32,679 bases of DNA. Origin: Planctomycetota bacterium. GTDB taxonomy: Bacteria; Planctomycetota; Planctomycetia; Pirellulales; Lacipirellulaceae. Location of the stretch: contig JAADGD010000318.1 in assembly GCA_013152515.1 (NCBI GenBank), positions 1-32,679 of the forward strand. The letters are read 5' to 3'. Position 1 is the first letter of the stretch. Each line of letters begins with the position of its first letter. Position numbers and translations under genes: made by a program. Shown in pieces: positions 32,660 to 32,679 of the stretch. Under the pieces are notes generated by a model. That model was not told the origin of the DNA, ran no database searches, and was given only the letters and a program-made list of their open reading frames with translations.

Positions 32660-32679
32660 CCCAGCGATTTATCGCTGGG
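32660..32679. repeat. Perfect palindrome at the right edge
   Basis: CCCAGCGAT-TT-ATCGCTGGG, a perfect 9-bp stem with a 2-base loop, reaching the window edge. It is preceded by GTCCCGGTAGGGAC (32628-32641), another short dyad. Together they look like part of a dispersed repeat element cut by the window end. Confidence 0.55.

Overview
The window looks like chromosomal DNA from a planctomycete, probably of the Pirellulales type. The evidence is the combination of an aerotolerance-like DUF58/BatA/VWA operon linked to a squalene-cyclase-like protein, PEP-CTERM proteins (one with a dockerin-like calcium loop), a DUF1559 prepilin-like protein, a Ser/Thr kinase with an N-terminal zinc ribbon, and many short inverted-repeat elements between (and inside) genes. 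Assignment is by protein family content only; no rRNA or tRNA gene was seen.

Layout. (1) Positions 1-11209, plus strand: a tightly overlapping operon with ATGA junctions. It encodes the end of a DUF58 protein, a BatA-type VWA membrane protein, a second VWA membrane protein, a 1,180-residue membrane-anchored coiled-coil protein, a small exported Cys-rich-repeat protein and an exported prenyltransferase/squalene-cyclase-like protein. An NPCBM-domain exported protein follows, separated by a repeat hairpin. (2) 11.3-14.5 kb: a small hypothetical gene, then on the minus strand an exported lactonase-type beta-propeller, a small basic protein and a PEP-CTERM protein. (3) 14.7-22.8 kb, plus strand: a nitrate-reductase (nap) cluster with two tetraheme cytochromes, a Tat-type NrfC/DsrO-like ferredoxin, an NrfD-like membrane quinol subunit, NapD, NapA, a tetraheme NapB-like protein and a small associated ORF. 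A duplicated 14-bp dyad sits just upstream. (4) 23.5-28.4 kb: a PEP-CTERM monoheme cytochrome faces a minus-strand pair encoding a 14-heme lipoprotein and an MtrB/PioB-like outer-membrane barrel that itself carries a CXXCH. (5) 28.5-29.6 kb: an IS66-type transposase remnant and a short exported ORF. (6) 29.6-32.6 kb: the kinase, overlapping antisense with a DUF1559 gene.

How they may work together. The nap cluster lacks NapC, NapG/H and NapF. It has an NrfCD-type quinol-oxidising module and multiheme cytochromes that could carry electrons to NapB and NapA. The adjacent 14-heme protein and heme-bearing porin resemble MtrAB-type porin-cytochrome conduits. In total, 28 CXXCH motifs lie within about 13.7 kb. 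My main inference is that this is a composite respiratory island: nitrate reduction next to a candidate outer-membrane electron conduit, with a PEP-CTERM cytochrome as a possible surface partner. The direction of electron flow cannot be decided from sequence.

The other recurring theme is a set of paired inverted repeats of four sequence types (near 9.9, 13.1, 15.5 and 21.2 kb). One lies in frame inside a cytochrome gene and one covers the start of the NPCBM gene.
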